NCBI GenBank assembly: GCA_051453625.1
Contig: JBOZIK010000001.1
Coordinates: forward strand, 213,148,531-213,212,530
Source: Welwitschia mirabilis
Taxonomy: Eukaryota; Gnetophyta; Gnetopsida; Welwitschiales
Direction of reading: 5' to 3'
Length of the DNA stretch: 64,000 nt
In this document: positions 1 to 12,666 of the stretch, piece after piece
How the letters are laid out: every line of letters starts with the position of its first letter
Position numbering within the stretch: the first letter of the stretch is position 1
The notes under the pieces: generated by a model
Seen by the model: only the letters and a program-made list of their open reading frames with translations
The model's database searches: none
Told to the model about the DNA's origin: nothing
Made by a program: the position numbers and the translations under genes

Positions 1-1691
1 TTTATTATTAGTCCACGCCTGCATCCCACTTCTTTGGCCCCCTTTCCATTACGAATCCCCCTTCACGACGACCTGCAAAACATATCTCCGCCATGTGCTT
101 ACCCCACGGTATGTACTCTTGATCTCCGCCGGTTCCTCTCCCCATTGTTTTCACTACATTTGCTCTACTCAGCACTCCACCACGGCTTGTGTTTAGCTTC
201 CACCTTTCCTCTGTTAATCATCTATCCACTTCCTCTTCTAACTCTCTATAAGTACCTTCACCAGCGCTCCGAGTTGTGGACTCACCGTTGCTATGCCGAC
301 CTGCGTGTTAGTCGTAGTTCCCGGGTGGCTTGCTTCCCTATCCGCGCCTTCTCATCACCGCCTTATGCTATTATACGCCTTTGCCTGCACCCAACGCTAT
401 GGCTACTCTCTGACCGTTTCAGCCTTCTCTGCATCCGCTATCCTTGTTGCTCCTACACTCACTGTGCATCCACATTCTGGTCCCTGTGCGCCGCCTTCTT
501 GATGTTGCTGCCTTCCTCCTGCCCTATCTCCTCCATGATCAAGTGCTCTGAGCTTCCCCTGCATTTCATATTCCTGCCTGATGAGGCCTCGTGTCATGTT
601 AGCATAGCTCTCTGCTCTTCGCTTGCGCTCTGTCGGATCTTTTCCTTGCACCCACTACGCGTCTGACTATGGTTCTCCCCTATGAACGTTCTGCTCTGAT
701 GCCTCATCACCTCTTCCCTCTGCTTTGCAACACCTCTTACAATGCATCATGCTTGCCATCCGTGTACTGCTTTGCATCCCATCCAGTGTCGTTCAGTCCT
801 CAGAAATGCCTCGCCTACGCTTCTTTTTTGTCGCCTACCCACACCAACAGTTTGCTTTCTAGTTGCCCCGCCTATGCCGATCACGTCCAGCCTACATGTT
901 GGCACCCTCCAACCATTTTCTTAAGTCGCTTCCACCAAACTCTATTCTGCTGTTTCTGACTCGCATACTTGTTTACTGTTCTTGTTATCCCAGTAAACTC
1001 CCTTTCGTTATGAACTCAACAAACTATAGGTTTTGATGGTTGCTTAACTAGTTAACGGTCTTCCATTAGAGTAGAGGTGGAAAGGTTCCGAGTTCAATTC
1101 CTTTAAATGCTAACTGATCCTATTTTATATGTTTAACTATTAATATATTAAAGATTATGAGATACTAATTTAACATAAACAAAAAAATACACATTCAGCT
1201 CATATGAAGCATAGCTACTTCACAGCTAATATAACTATCTAGGCTAAATTCATAACCCTAATAATACTTTGGCATTCAATAAACTACTAGATCAAGCTAG
1301 GACATTAGCTATTAGTTCTTGCTATATGAATTACACCATAGCATTGTTACCTTGTTAACTAGTAAAATGGTAAGGATTAATAAGCTCACTCTAAATACCC
1401 TATATGGCTTTTATATCCTCTAAAATCTTGTGTGATTTCAAGTTGACTTTCTCACTCATTCGATATGAGTCTTATGAAATCCCTATGTCTTCTTGTACTA
1501 CCTCATCTTAGGTATGAATTCATTATCATTTATCTAAGTCTGAGTTTGTAAATCCCTTATATTCTCACAAGGGCCCTGTTTTCTAAGCCTTGGTAACTAG
1601 TGAATTCTCAAAAAAATTTAAGGATGTCATACTGATAATAATCGATTAAACCCTATTGTTCATGCATGAATGTCAAATTTGAGGACGTTAC
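1..1691 (+). repeat. 5' LTR of a Tekay/Del-type gypsy element (J), cut by the window start
   Basis: The segment ends in GGACGTTACA and is followed after a few bases by a Met-tRNA-like primer site, which is the usual junction of plant Tekay/Del elements. The first 960 bases are pyrimidine-rich on this strand, about half G+C and rich in CpG, in contrast to the rest of the window. A 210-codon open frame (34-666) lies here but shows no recognisable domain and probably reflects the composition. From about 1020 on, the sequence turns AT-rich and carries a tRNA-like motif. The texture resembles the LTRs of H and I read on their coding strand. The LTR start is outside the window, so full length is unknown. 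That this is an LTR is inferred from the 3' junction. Confidence 0.55.
1040..1105 (+). other. tRNA-like A-box/B-box pair inside LTR J
   Basis: TAGTTAACGG (1049-1058) resembles a pol III A box with one base missing, and AGTTCAATTCC (1091-1101) resembles a B box. Their starts are 42 bp apart, as in a tRNA gene. No full cloverleaf with a paired acceptor stem is visible, so this is not called as a tRNA gene. Confidence 0.35.
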
Positions 1692-1695
1692 ATTT

Positions 1696-1707
1696 TGATA
1701 TCAGAGC
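1696..1707 (+). promoter_or_regulatory. primer-binding site of element J
   Basis: TGATATCAGAGC differs at one position from the plant initiator-Met primer site TGGTATCAGAGC and lies four bases after the LTR end, the expected place for priming minus-strand DNA synthesis. Confidence 0.6.
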
Positions 1708-2119
1708 TTAGGTGGTGATTTTCCTTGGCCAAAAAGTTGATCAAGCTATGATAAGTATCAGTTCTATCCTTGAAGTTAAGATCCCCCTCTTCTTGTATCT
1801 ACCTCCTAAACATATGTTAAATTTTTAAAAATTATTTTGAAAACCTTATGCTTGGGAACCTCTTGGTATTGTGTTAGTCTATTAATTTAGGTATGCTCAT
1901 CCATGGGTTGAATGCTTAGATCGTTTCTACATTCTTTGATGTTGAATGAGACTACTCCCTTTTCCATGTCTGTTATTTTATGCTATGTAGTTATTGTATA
2001 TCCGAAGAGCATACAAATTCTCCATGACTTGTTTAAGCTACTCAATGCATATCATAGATTGTGCCTTACTTAATGTAACTAAATCCTATCACTATTTATA
2101 GAGAGGCTTTTGCCTTTAC
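1708..2119. other. AT-rich stretch after PBS J, no gene seen
   Basis: This should be the leader of element J, but no gag-like reading frame was recognised in any frame before the direct repeat begins. Confidence 0.4.
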
Positions 2120-3887
2120 CTTAACCTATGTAGATTGTGCCCGAGTACATGACTTGTTAAAACTACTCAATGCATATCATACAAAGTAAAAACATGATAT
2201 AATATCCACCATCTAATATTCATCATAAAAATTAAACATTTCCCTTCAAAAATTTAAAAATTGATATAAAATCTCAAAAATTCATCTCAACCTTCTCCCT
2301 TTCCCCTGTTCCACCCCACTACCTTGATGGAAAATAGGGTTAAAACCTTGCTACTTTAGCTATCATCTAGTACATCATATAAATAATATCATTAACATGA
2401 GTTACAAAAAAAGATGAATTTCATCTACCTTGTCATTTGGATGACATAGTGAATGATAGACTTTTAAAGAGATTAGCAGCTTTATTTATTTGTTTATTTA
2501 TTTATTAATAAAATTAAGGTTCATATGATTTAAGATAGAAGTGAACAGGTCCTATGAACTTTCTTACTAAGCTAAAAAGATGAAACTTGATAAAGTAACT
2601 AGATGACTATGACAGTGCTTGGGAAGAGAAGATGATGAAAATCTGATTATGATTTTTATTAAAGTGTGATATGCATTGTGGGTTAAAAAAAAAGTAAAGG
2701 ACTGAGAAGAATGATATCAAGGAAGATTAAGATGATGTCGTCCTCCTTATCATTCAAGAGATAACATGGTGGATAACACTCAATAATCACCATTTTGTAG
2801 ATGTAAAAAGATAAGTACTTAAGCAAATAAGTTTTGTTAAGACANNNNNNNNNNNNNNNNNNNNNNNNNNNNNNNNNNNNNNNNNNNNNNNNNNNNNNNN
2901 NNNNNNNNNNNNNNNNNNNNNNNNNNNNNNNNNNNNNNNNNNNNNNNNNNNNNNNNNNNNNNNNNNNNNNNNNNNNNNNNNNNNNNNNNNNNNNNNNNNN
3001 NNNNNNNNNNNNNNNNNNNNNNNNNNNNNNNNNNNNNNNNNNNNNNNNNNNNNNNNNNNNNNNNNNNNNNNNNNNNNNNNNNNNNNNNNNNNNNNNNNNN
3101 NNNNNNNNNNNNNNNNNNNNNNNNNNNNNNNNNNNNNNNNNNNNNNNNNNNNNNNNNNNNNNNNNNNNNNNNNNNNNNNNNNNNNNNNNNNNNNNNNNNN
3201 NNNNNNNNNNNNNNNNNNNNNNNNNNNNNNNNNNNNNNNNNNNNNNNNNNNNNNNNNNNNNNNNNNNNNNNNNNNNNNNNNNNNNNNNNNNNNNNNNNNN
3301 NNNNNNNNNNNNNNNNNNNNNNNNNNNNNNNNNNNNNNNNNNNNNNNNNNNNNNTTTGTTAAGACAAGGATTAGTAAACGATGATCATCGACCTTACCAT
3401 CTAGATGATGAACAAGATGACATCCATGATAATTGAGAAAATAAAGAGTTTAATGTTGAGGGATAAATTATTTTTAGAGATAATAGAAAAGGTGGTTCCC
3501 AAAAGTGAGTTTAAATCTGAGAGGGTCAAAAAAGCCATAAGACATGATCAAAACATCCATGAAAATTTTAATAGAATTAGCAAGTATTAAGCATAAGAAA
3601 ATGGTTAAGTGTATAGTAATTTTACATTAAGACCCAAGAATTCCAAACAAGAAGACTGGAAAATGATAATCTTCTTACTATTGTTATTGAAAAAGTAGTA
3701 AATGAATTTAAGAAATATGATTTTCAATTAAAAAAAATGAAAATGGATAAAACAGAATGAAGAGATGATTAACTAGTTTGCCTTAAATTTTAACCTAGTA
3801 AGATTTCTCAAACAAATACATTAGACTACTTGATGTAAAAATGCAGGATAAAATGTATGAATTACATAGTCTATCATTTCATAAGAT
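2120..3887. repeat. direct repeat, copy 1
   Basis: Three blocks match copy 2 in order: about 2130-2400 with 4140-4330, 2400-2844 with 4920-5360, and 3355-3887 with 5345-5885. The copies share phrases such as ATAATCACCATTTT and GATATGCATTG but are clearly diverged. Copy 2 has about 590 extra bases (4330-4915), and copy 1 holds a 510-base N gap. Both copies contain variants of the palindrome TCATCTAGATGA. They could be paired LTRs or a segmental duplication; no TG...CA ends or primer site were found, so the type is left open. Confidence 0.6.
2845..3354. other. assembly gap (510 N)
   Basis: The 12 bases before the gap (TTTGTTAAGACA) are repeated immediately after it, which suggests an unmerged overlap or a misjoined repeat. 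Confidence 0.95.
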
Positions 3888-3987
3888 NNNNNNNNNNNNN
3901 NNNNNNNNNNNNNNNNNNNNNNNNNNNNNNNNNNNNNNNNNNNNNNNNNNNNNNNNNNNNNNNNNNNNNNNNNNNNNNNNNNNNNNN
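3888..3987. other. assembly gap (100 N)
   Basis: The run is exactly 100 N, a conventional unknown-size gap. It falls between the two copies of the 2.1-5.9 kb repeat. Confidence 0.95.
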
Positions 3988-4134
3988 CTCTAAAGTGTAA
4001 TAGATGCCTCATGCATCTAAGATCCATCTCAATTATAACTTTATTATCTCTTGTCCACCTCAAGATTAAGTTACTTAATGAAATCTCTAAAGTTCCTCTC
4101 AACTCTAATGGATGCTAACTGAATGGACTATGAC

Positions 4135-5885
4135 CTACCTTATACTGTCTAAAGTATGCCTTTGTCCATGACTTACTAAAATATTTAAGATGCATATTAT
4201 GGAAAGAAAACATGTGATTCTAAATCCACCATGTAATATTCATCTTAAAAATTAAAGATTTCCCTTTAAAAACTTAAAAATTAGCATAAAATATCAAAAA
4301 TTCATTCCCCCTCCTATGTGTAATACTTTGCCTCAAATTTCATGAAATAAGTAAATAAAAATGGAAAGAGGAATGAATTTTATAATGAGATTGGCATAAA
4401 ATAATGTAAAAAGAGAAGTGCCTATATTAAAAATATGATCTAGTAAAAATGTATAGCTCATCGCACTGATTGTCTTAACTATAACAATAACTATGCTTTG
4501 TTGAATAATGTGAGAGAAATCTAAATTTAAAAATAAAAACCTAATTTTATCTTATAAAACACACAAATCAAATTTCTCATAGAATACTAAGGGAAATTTA
4601 AATCCATTTGGATCAAAATGATTAATCTAAAAAATTAAATGTTCTATGTAAAAGTAAAGTTTAAAAAGGCTGAGAAATGAGAGAAATAAATGAAGATAAG
4701 TAGAAGACATGAAACACACCTCACTTTAGGAAAACTAGCTTAAATCTAAAATCTAAAGGATAGATTTGATGAAATGAAGCTATTTGGATGTTGGTAGATG
4801 AGAAAGCATGATTCTCCAGGTTCAAGAACAAAGGAAAATGAATAAAAAATGAAGAAAAATGACTGAATAGAGTGTTATAACCACTTATCCTTTTTATCAT
4901 TTAGCATATCATCTAGATAATGATCCTATAATGACTGACCAAAAAAGATAAATGTCATCCATATTATTATTTTGATAACAGGGTAGATGACAAGCTTTTA
5001 AAAATATTATGTAACTTTTAGGAGAAGGTAAGATTTATAGAATTGAAACAAAAGTGAATAGGCCTTAATAACTTTCCTAATAAGCTTAAGAGATGGAATT
5101 TGATAGCATGGTGTAATGGCTAGGATAGTGTTTGGATAGAGAAGATGGGTGAAAATAAAATTTTAATTGATAGTGTGATATGCATTGAGGTATTTAAAAA
5201 AATTATAGAGGCTTGATAAGGATGATATTAGAGACAGTTAAAATGCTATCATCTGACCTATCCTCTAGGGGCTGACATGATGAATGTCACTTAATAATCA
5301 CCATTTTATGGATGTAAAGGGCTAAGTATTTGAGTAGATAAGTTTTGTTGAAAGAAGAATAAGTAAGTAATAGTCATTCACCTTTTCATCTAGATGACTA
5401 GGGGGATAACATCCTTAATAATTAGTAAGATGAAAGGTATGAATTTGAGTGATAAATGACTTTTAAAAGATAATAAAAAAGGGATTTTTTGAAAATGAAT
5501 TTGGAGTGAAGTAAGATAACAAGGTTGAAATAGCATGATTGAATTTTCGAAGGGAGCCAAATAGAATGATCAATCATTGGGCATAAGAAAATATTTAAGA
5601 GTCTAGTCATTTTGCATTAAGACTCAAGAATTTTAAATAAGAAGATCAGAAAATGATAAAGCTCTCAGCATTGTTAATGAACAAATAAAGTAAATAACTT
5701 TAAAAAGACTGATTTACTAGTAATAATATCAAAAAATAAGAATGAACAACATCAAACAAAAAGAAGGCTAACTAATTTCCCCTAAATCTTAACATAGCAA
5801 GATTACTCAAAAAAAAAAAAAAATATAACATTAGACTACTTAATGTAAAAATGCATGATATAATGTGAGAACAAGATAGCTTATC
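4135..5885. repeat. direct repeat, copy 2
   Basis: This copy matches 2120-3887 but has extra sequence at 4330-4915 in which no gene was recognised. It ends near a 15-base A run (about 5811-5825) and a block shared with the end of copy 1. A 62-codon frame on the minus strand (5422-5610) has no recognisable features. Confidence 0.6.
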
Positions 5886-7100
5886 ATTTGATAAAATAGT
5901 AAAGGAACCAATAATTAAAGATTATTTTATAAATTACTAATTATGTTTAGACTATAACACAATTTATCTTTAGTTATAGTAGTCATAATACTTTGGCTAA
6001 AACATAATCAAATGATTAATATACTAAAGGGGTCTCCAAGGTTTTTTCCTTTGAGTGATGGGAATCAAATAAAGTGTTGAAAAACATTATTCATCATGAT
6101 GATGGGAGTGCAATCGCTTCTAAGAGAGTAAGAATTTAAAAGCAAAGCTAGATCATAACTAACTAATTTTCTAGTAGAGTTTCCTCAACTATTATATCAC
6201 ATTGCCTAAGGCTCCCTTTATATACATCTGTGGTAGGACATCATGGTATATTTTTCAATACAATTAACTTTTAATTTTATTTTATTTCCTCTTTTATTTT
6301 TACTTTTATTAACCTAGCATTTCATTTTTGATAGCATTGATTGATCATGAGTGTAATGAGATAATAAAGCACATAACTATCTATAAGCATTTGATTAACA
6401 TAATTAATCCTAAAACAAATTAATGAAGGAGATTAATGAATTAGACATAGGAATGTATAAAAACTGGTTGAATTTTATCTTTGCACTATAATGCTCAAAG
6501 TTAGATATTACCTAATCATTATAAGACTTATGGAATTCAAACATTAATTAAGTTAAATATGATTAAGTAGTATCATAAATTAAACTAAAAAATGGAGCTA
6601 AGAAAAGATTTAGAAAATGAAAAAGGTAAGATCCTTTTTCCTTCAAGAAAATATTCTAAGTTAAGTATTTCTATAATGTTTTAGGCATAAGTATAATCAT
6701 TAGATAATATGTAAAGTTTGAGTAGTTGTCCATTGGCTTTCACAATATCTCTTATTCATAAGATATACTTTTCCAACAAAGTAATGACCTAATCATTTAG
6801 AGATTAACTTGTTATGAAAGATATGTAATGAATTATTATATAGTAACATTAATTAACCAAGTTAAAAGGATTTATGAATGATCTTTTTATCATGATTGCA
6901 CTTAGTTTAGGCTTTATGAGTGAGTTGATAGTAAACAATGCTAATGCATTTCTCATCCAAGTGATGTAATTGGGATAGTCTATAAGGGGTGTTTTTATTA
7001 TGATTTAAGACATCAATTTGATAGATTATGTGATAATATTTATAGCAAACATGAACTAAAAGTATACAATTTTTACTATAAATAAGTTCATAATATGAAT
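5886..7100. other. unassigned AT-rich stretch
   Basis: No gene, LTR end or primer site was recognised. Its position downstream of the minus-strand integrase of K would fit 3' untranslated or LTR sequence of K, but no match to the LTR at 12667-13963 was found. Confidence 0.35.
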
Positions 7101-7149
7101 AACCAAGTGAATTACATCAACTAGTATAATATGCCTAAGCACATCATTA

Positions 7150-7700
7150 AGTTTAAGAAACAAAGATTTCTTATTTTCAAAACTGATTTTTTGAAGCATT
7201 TTCTTTATTTTTGTATTTGCATTTTTAGATTTATTATCTGTTCATGGGTGATAAACATTGATAATTCTATGTTTAGTTCCCATTGAAATGAGGAACTTTT
7301 TAAGAATTTTTTTTTATAAAATGAGTTCTTTAATCACTTATAAACAACCTTAGAAAGCCAAACCTATGAAAGATATTTAATAAAGGAAACGTGGACATTG
7401 TTTTAGCATCATCTAGGGTAGATTTAGTCACATAGTCTACTACTACTATGATACAATATTTATTGTAAGAAGATGATTTGAGTGATCTAATGAATTTGAT
7501 ATCCTAATAATTAAATGGTTCACATTCAAGAATATGTTAAAGGAGTATTTCATGAAATTTGATTAGACTTCTAAAACATTGACATGCATCACATATTCTA
7601 CTAAAATTAAAAGAATCTTTAAAAAGATGAGGTCAATAATATCTAGCATGAAGAATTTTGACAGTGGTCTTTGGCCACTGAAGTAATTTCCACACACACT
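7150..7700 (-). pseudogene. integrase remnant of K
   Basis: The minus strand reads an H2C2-type zinc-binding end (CDACQ, near 7580), then a core with VVDYVTKS (near 7435), matching the first catalytic Asp, and FISD (near 7335), matching the second. The context up to the first Asp resembles Athila integrases. At least four stops interrupt the core, and the part that should carry the catalytic Glu is not convincing. In an intact element this enzyme inserts the cDNA into chromosomal DNA. Assignment to gypsy integrase is firm; the exact ends are approximate. Confidence 0.75.
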
Positions 7701-7899
7701 ACCATAGAAAAGAGAAAAGATATCATGTTGTTCCTATTTACGCACATATTTATGCATGATTTAATGTTTATTTTTTCAGTATAGGTATGGCCTAATCCAT
7801 TCATAATCTCCTATTCTATGAAGAAAATTTTCTCTTTAATTAAAAGTATAATGTTAGGGAGTTTTAAAGGTGAAAATATAATTGCCAATATTAGCATAT

Positions 7900-9200
7900 C
7901 AAGGGGTGACATGTTGTGAAGATGTATGGTAGAGTTCATGAAGATGTCAAGAAAAAGTATAAGACACTTCTTTTTTTAGGAATATGTAAAACTGGTCAAT
8001 TAAATAATTGTTTACCTTCTTTATCTATGATGATTAGGTTGAATTCTTACATTAAGATATAAGTCTAGCACTTTAATATTTATTGATCATAATATATCTA
8101 ATGTTATCATGATTAGTATAAAGATTAGAATAAAATCCAAGAAGGTAATGTTAAAGTTTGTTAAGAAAAAAGATGATAGTTAGTATTTTTTCCCCAATAG
8201 TGTTGTAATTGGATTAGTGTGGTGAAAGGGTTTTATTATTGTAGGAAAGGACTTTATATTTCTTATCATGGTTTATCTTAAAACTTGACCTACAACAATA
8301 TTTCTATCATTGCATATACGTTCAAAATCTTTATTCTAATCTAGTCTTATTAGAATGGGTCTGAAAGAGATCTTCTCCTTAAGATTTTCAAAGGCAATTT
8401 GACAAGTATTGGTCCAATTGAATTTGGCATCTTTTTCAAGAAGTAAATGAAGGGGTTTATAAATATTTGCATAATCTTTAATGAATCTTTTATAAAAGCC
8501 AACATAACCAAGAAAAACGCTTACTTGTTCGATATTGATTGCAGGAGAAGATTCTTGATGATATTAATTTTTAAAAAATCCATTCTAATTTCCTTGTTAG
8601 AAGTATGATGTTTAAGTATAGTGCCATTCCTCACGATAAAATGACTCTTTTCCAACTAAAATGGAGGCCACTTTCTAAACAATACTAAAGGACTTTTTAT
8701 AATCTTTCTAAGATTTATTCCAAGGAATCACTAAAGATAGAAAAGTCATCCATAAAGTTCTATATAAAATATTATATTATATTAAAGAAAATACCCATTA
8801 TATCTCTTAAAAGGATTCCTAAAGCATTATGTAAGCTAAAGGAGATTCTTTTAAAATCAAAGGTGCTAAAAGGATAGGTGAAAGTAGTCTTGTCTTGATT
8901 CTCATTGGCTATGCAAAAGTGCTTGTATACAATATACCCATCAAGAAAACAATAATAAGCATAATCTTGCATTCTATCAAGAACTTGATCTAAAGAAGAA
9001 AAGGGGTAATGATCCTTTTTGCTGACATCATTAAGTGTCCTAAAATCAATTCATACTCACTATTTTCCATCATTTTTAGGTACAACTATAGGAGTACTCA
9101 TCTATTCACTATTGAAAATAGTATAAATGATCTCAACATCCATAAGTTTGATGATTTCATCTTTTACTACAAACTTAAAATCTAGATTAAATCTTAATTA
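7900..9200 (-). pseudogene. reverse transcriptase and RNase H remnant of K
   Basis: An open stretch (8772-8972) contains YYCFLDGY and a TTFTYPFSTF block, hallmarks of Athila/Tat RT. The catalytic box survives as FMDD (8745-8756). Upstream on the minus strand, VVPKNDGK and a broken RDFRTLN-like block mark the RT start. Downstream, SVFLGYVGFYKRFIKDY (about 8450-8540) is the RT-RNase H connection, followed by weak RNase H similarity. Several frameshifts separate these blocks. In a working element the protein copies RNA into DNA and removes the RNA strand. It cannot be functional here. Confidence 0.8.
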
Positions 9201-9649
9201 AGGTTAGCTAATGGGTTCTAAGTTGTCTTCTATGTAGATATTATGTTAAATAATATGAGAAGGTATGGCATTTAGATCTTTACAAGTCCAAGAAAAATAT
9301 TTTATTTTTAAATTTAAAAGTTAAATCAATGATTTTTCTTAGGAAGGATAAAGACAAGCATTTATGATTAAAGGTTTCTTTGCGTTATTAACTAATAAAA
9401 TATATTTGTAACCATTAGGTAATTCACTAAGCTTAAGATCATAAACATCATTTATAGTTGTGGAACATCCATCTTGATGTAAAAGATTCTTAATTGATCT
9501 AATATGTTGAATATCATGATTAAAGATATGCTGAAATTATTCATCAATTTCTTTAGATGGAACATTGTATAAGAGATCTTGATTGAGGTTACAAATATTA
9601 GATGAATTTAGAATTTTCAAATGATGGAATATTATTGCTAATTATCAAA

Positions 9650-10150
9650 TAAAATAAATTCATGTGAAATAAACCTTTCTTGGAAGGGGTGATGCTGAAC
9701 AAACACTGAGGGTTTTAATAGTTATTCAATACTTAATTCATTTCCCATGTTTTTTCTTTCTACATAAAATACTCTAATGCTAAACTTCTTATTATCAACA
9801 TGAAATTCCATCATTCTTGTATGGGTATTAATAACATAATGGGCAGTTGCATAAAAAGCTCTTTTTATAAGTAAGGACTACCCTTCATTTTATTTCACTT
9901 TAATAATGACTATATCTACAACATTAAAATATTATTTAATTTGAATGGCTAAATCTTTTATCATCTGTATAGATATTTTGATTTTTTCATCTACCAATTT
10001 AAATACTATTTTAGTTGGTTAAATTCTTCCTTTTAATGCAAACCTATTATAAATGTATAAAGGCATAATGTTCACATCTATACCTATGTTAATTAAGGAT
10101 TTCTTAATCTTTTTATTTTCCTTTAAAACAACACATATGATGGCTACCTC
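9650..10150 (-). pseudogene. aspartic protease region of K
   Basis: The minus strand reads INIGIDVNIMPLYIYNRF near 10050-10090, which matches the active-site region of Athila-type proteases (usually D-L-G-A-S-V-N-L-M-P). The expected Asp is Asn here. The following block, ending in an HVDNKKFSIRVF stretch near 9770, fits the protease C-terminal half. A few stops interrupt it. The enzyme would have cut the gag-pol precursor. Confidence 0.65.
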
Positions 10151-10479
10151 TGGGCCTTTAAATTTAGGACATTTTTGCATAATCAAGTTGGAAATAGATT
10201 AAGAAATAAATACTTTACTTAGTATTATTTTTTTGGATTTATTCTCACTAAGTCCTTCCATATCTTATTGTATTTTTTATTTTCTTGAAGGCTCCTCAAA
10301 AAGGATAATTGATACAAATATCATTTATAATTACCTTTAAATATTCCTCATAAGATGAGTTAGTTTGAATCTATTCATCCATGGGATAGTAGACTTTTTT
10401 TCTTAAATTATTATAAGTTAGATTTTTGGTTGAATATTAGAGGAAGTTTTGATTGATTAAGAATTAATATGTTCCTCAT

Positions 10480-11720
10480 GATTTACTTCGTTGTCTTTAT
10501 TGTTAGATTAAAAGAAATTTGTATAATATCTTTCTTCGGAACATTGGGTTTTGAAATAGTTTGAGTGATAAGTGATCCTTAAGGTCTTTGATTTTCTAAC
10601 ATAATTTATTAAAATATACAAATTAAAATTTCTTTTTTTTTTTGGATTTTCTAAATGTTTATTGGTATTCTCTTGCATCTTTTTCAATTCTTCCATATAA
10701 TCTCTTAGGGAAGCACTTCTATTATAGTTGAAAAAGTTGGGTTAAAAGTTATTGCTTATGAATCTATTTTCAAATAAAAGTTTGAATGATTTTAAAAGAT
10801 CTTTATTACTTGATGGGTATTGTTGACTATTCTAAAGTTATTTGGCATCTGGTCAAATGCACAAACTTCATTGCAAATGACTTTTCTACAAGTTGATGGA
10901 ATAAGATATTCCTTAGTAGAACTTTCTTCGCATATTTTAACTGGTTGAAAAAGGTTAAAAGTTATAATGTTAAAATTATCATTTTAACATTAAATAATGA
11001 TCTTGTATAATTGTCCAAAGTAATAGTGAGATCCTTAAAAAGGGTGTTAGAATTTGTTTGTTTTTCTTCATGTTGTACCTTCTTTAAATCATTAATCATT
11101 TAATTCATGATTTTATTTTTGTAGGCAATGGTTTAAGTTAAGTTTGACTTCTTTCTATTAGATCTTGTAATAAACTACAAGAACACTCTACTATCAAGTA
11201 AAGTAAATTTTCATCACATAAAAATTTTATAGACTTTTTAGTTTGGGTATTCAATCCACTATAAAAAAAATCTATGAGTTTTTCTTTGTGAATTGATTTA
11301 CTAGGTTGGAAGATGTGGCAATTGAAGTCTCTCATATGGTATTATTAAAAGTTACTTATTTTAATATCCTACTTATGGGTATTTCATTTATGAATCTTTT
11401 GATGAAGGATTTTTACACTTGGTCCGAATTCTTAAGGTTTTTATCTGGGATAGTTTTTAACTAATTTTTTCCTTTTCCTCTAACAAGAAAAGGGAAGATG
11501 ATTATGTAGTTTCAATCTAATATTTTTTTATTTCCATTTTTTAAAGTGAGAATGAGTTGTCCAATGTCAGCTGCGTGTGGGAAAGTGTACTCATTATACT
11601 CTTCTAAAAAGATAAGGTATGAATTCAAGTTTTTAAACTCTATATCTTCACTAGCTAGAAGGTCAAAGGATTCTAAACTTCTCTCTTTTCATTTTTTAAT
11701 AAATTTTAAGAATGACACTT
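10480..11720 (-). pseudogene. gag remnant of K
   Basis: The open frame at 11138-11335 contains LIDFFYSGLNTQTKKSI, which resembles the FY-x-GL block of Athila/Tat gag. The frame at 10508-10696 is Lys- and Asn-rich and lies where the gag C-terminus should be. Stops separate the pieces. Gag would form the particle that houses reverse transcription. No zinc knuckle was identified. Confidence 0.55.
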
Positions 11721-11895
11721 AAACTAAAAGCTCTTAACATTTTGATTGATGATTAATGCAAAGGTTACTTAGAGAAAGACTCTAAAGAAGTATTAGATGT
11801 AATAATTGATTTCAAAGTTGGAATGTTAGAAGTTAAGCACTTTGAAACAAGATTTGTAGGTGAAGAAAGTAAAATAGGTAAGATAGAATTAAAAA

Positions 11896-11940
11896 NNNNN
11901 NNNNNNNNNNNNNNNNNNNNNNNNNNNNNNNNNNNNNNNN
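11896..11940. other. assembly gap (45 N)
   Basis: The gap is flanked by A runs, so it may mark a homopolymer that failed to assemble. Confidence 0.95.
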
Positions 11941-12646
11941 AAAAAATAGTAAATGTAGAAACATTTTCTTACTCTATCTTAGAAGTAAAACTTTCTATCT
12001 TACCTCAACTTCTTTTATTAAAATCAACTACACCTTCTTTGATTTTCTCATTAAGAAATTTCTTCTCTCTTGTATATTTTCCTTTTTTTGTATTCACTAT
12101 TTTCCTATACAGTTAACATATGTTAAAAAAATTATTTACAACCATGTGACAATAATCTATAGGCTTATTTCAAGGTGTAAGAAATAGATTCAACCAAATG
12201 GATATGGTAATCACTCAAATCACGCAAATCACAAAGTATAGGTCATGTTCACAATAAACAATTTAATAACCACCAAGATCACATAAAGTGTGAGGAATGG
12301 ATCTAATCATGAAATGGCAATCTCTTTCTAATATACAAAATGTACAATGGTAATATATGAAATGATTGATGAAATTTAAATTATAAATTGAAATGTTAGT
12401 TCTTTAAAATAAATTGATCCCAAAAATTAAAGGAATTTTAAGATAAAAGAAAATTATGAGAAATGAAAATTAAAGTATACTTAAATTAGACAATCAATCA
12501 ATCACTTATAGACCTTAAAAAATAAATCAAGTAGAAGTAAGTAGATTTAAAATAGGACATGCTACAATACTACTCAATTAAACAAATTGAACTAAATTCA
12601 AGATACTTACTTAAGTAATGATAACTTTCCAACTTTTTGAAGTCCT
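11941..12646. other. leader region of K, no gene seen
   Basis: AT-rich sequence lies between the gag remnant and the primer site. Nothing coding was recognised. Confidence 0.4.
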
Positions 12647-12663
12647 TCCTCACAACATCACCA
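12647..12663 (-). promoter_or_regulatory. degenerate primer-binding site of K
   Basis: The minus strand reads TGGTGATGTTGTGAGGA, which matches the Athila/Tat primer site TGGCGCCGTTGCCGGGGA at most positions, allowing for C-to-T and G-to-A decay. It sits four bases from a TGTTATG LTR edge. Confidence 0.5.
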
Positions 12664-12666
12664 AAA

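Noticed and set aside
34-666. 210-codon open frame at the left edge, with shorter frames on both strands
   Set aside because: The region is C/T-rich LTR-like sequence with few A-rich stop codons by composition. The protein is Leu/Ser/Cys/Pro-rich with no domain, and several frames are open at once.
2834-3436. 200-codon frame across the 510-N gap
   Set aside because: Nearly all codons are N; only a few real residues remain.
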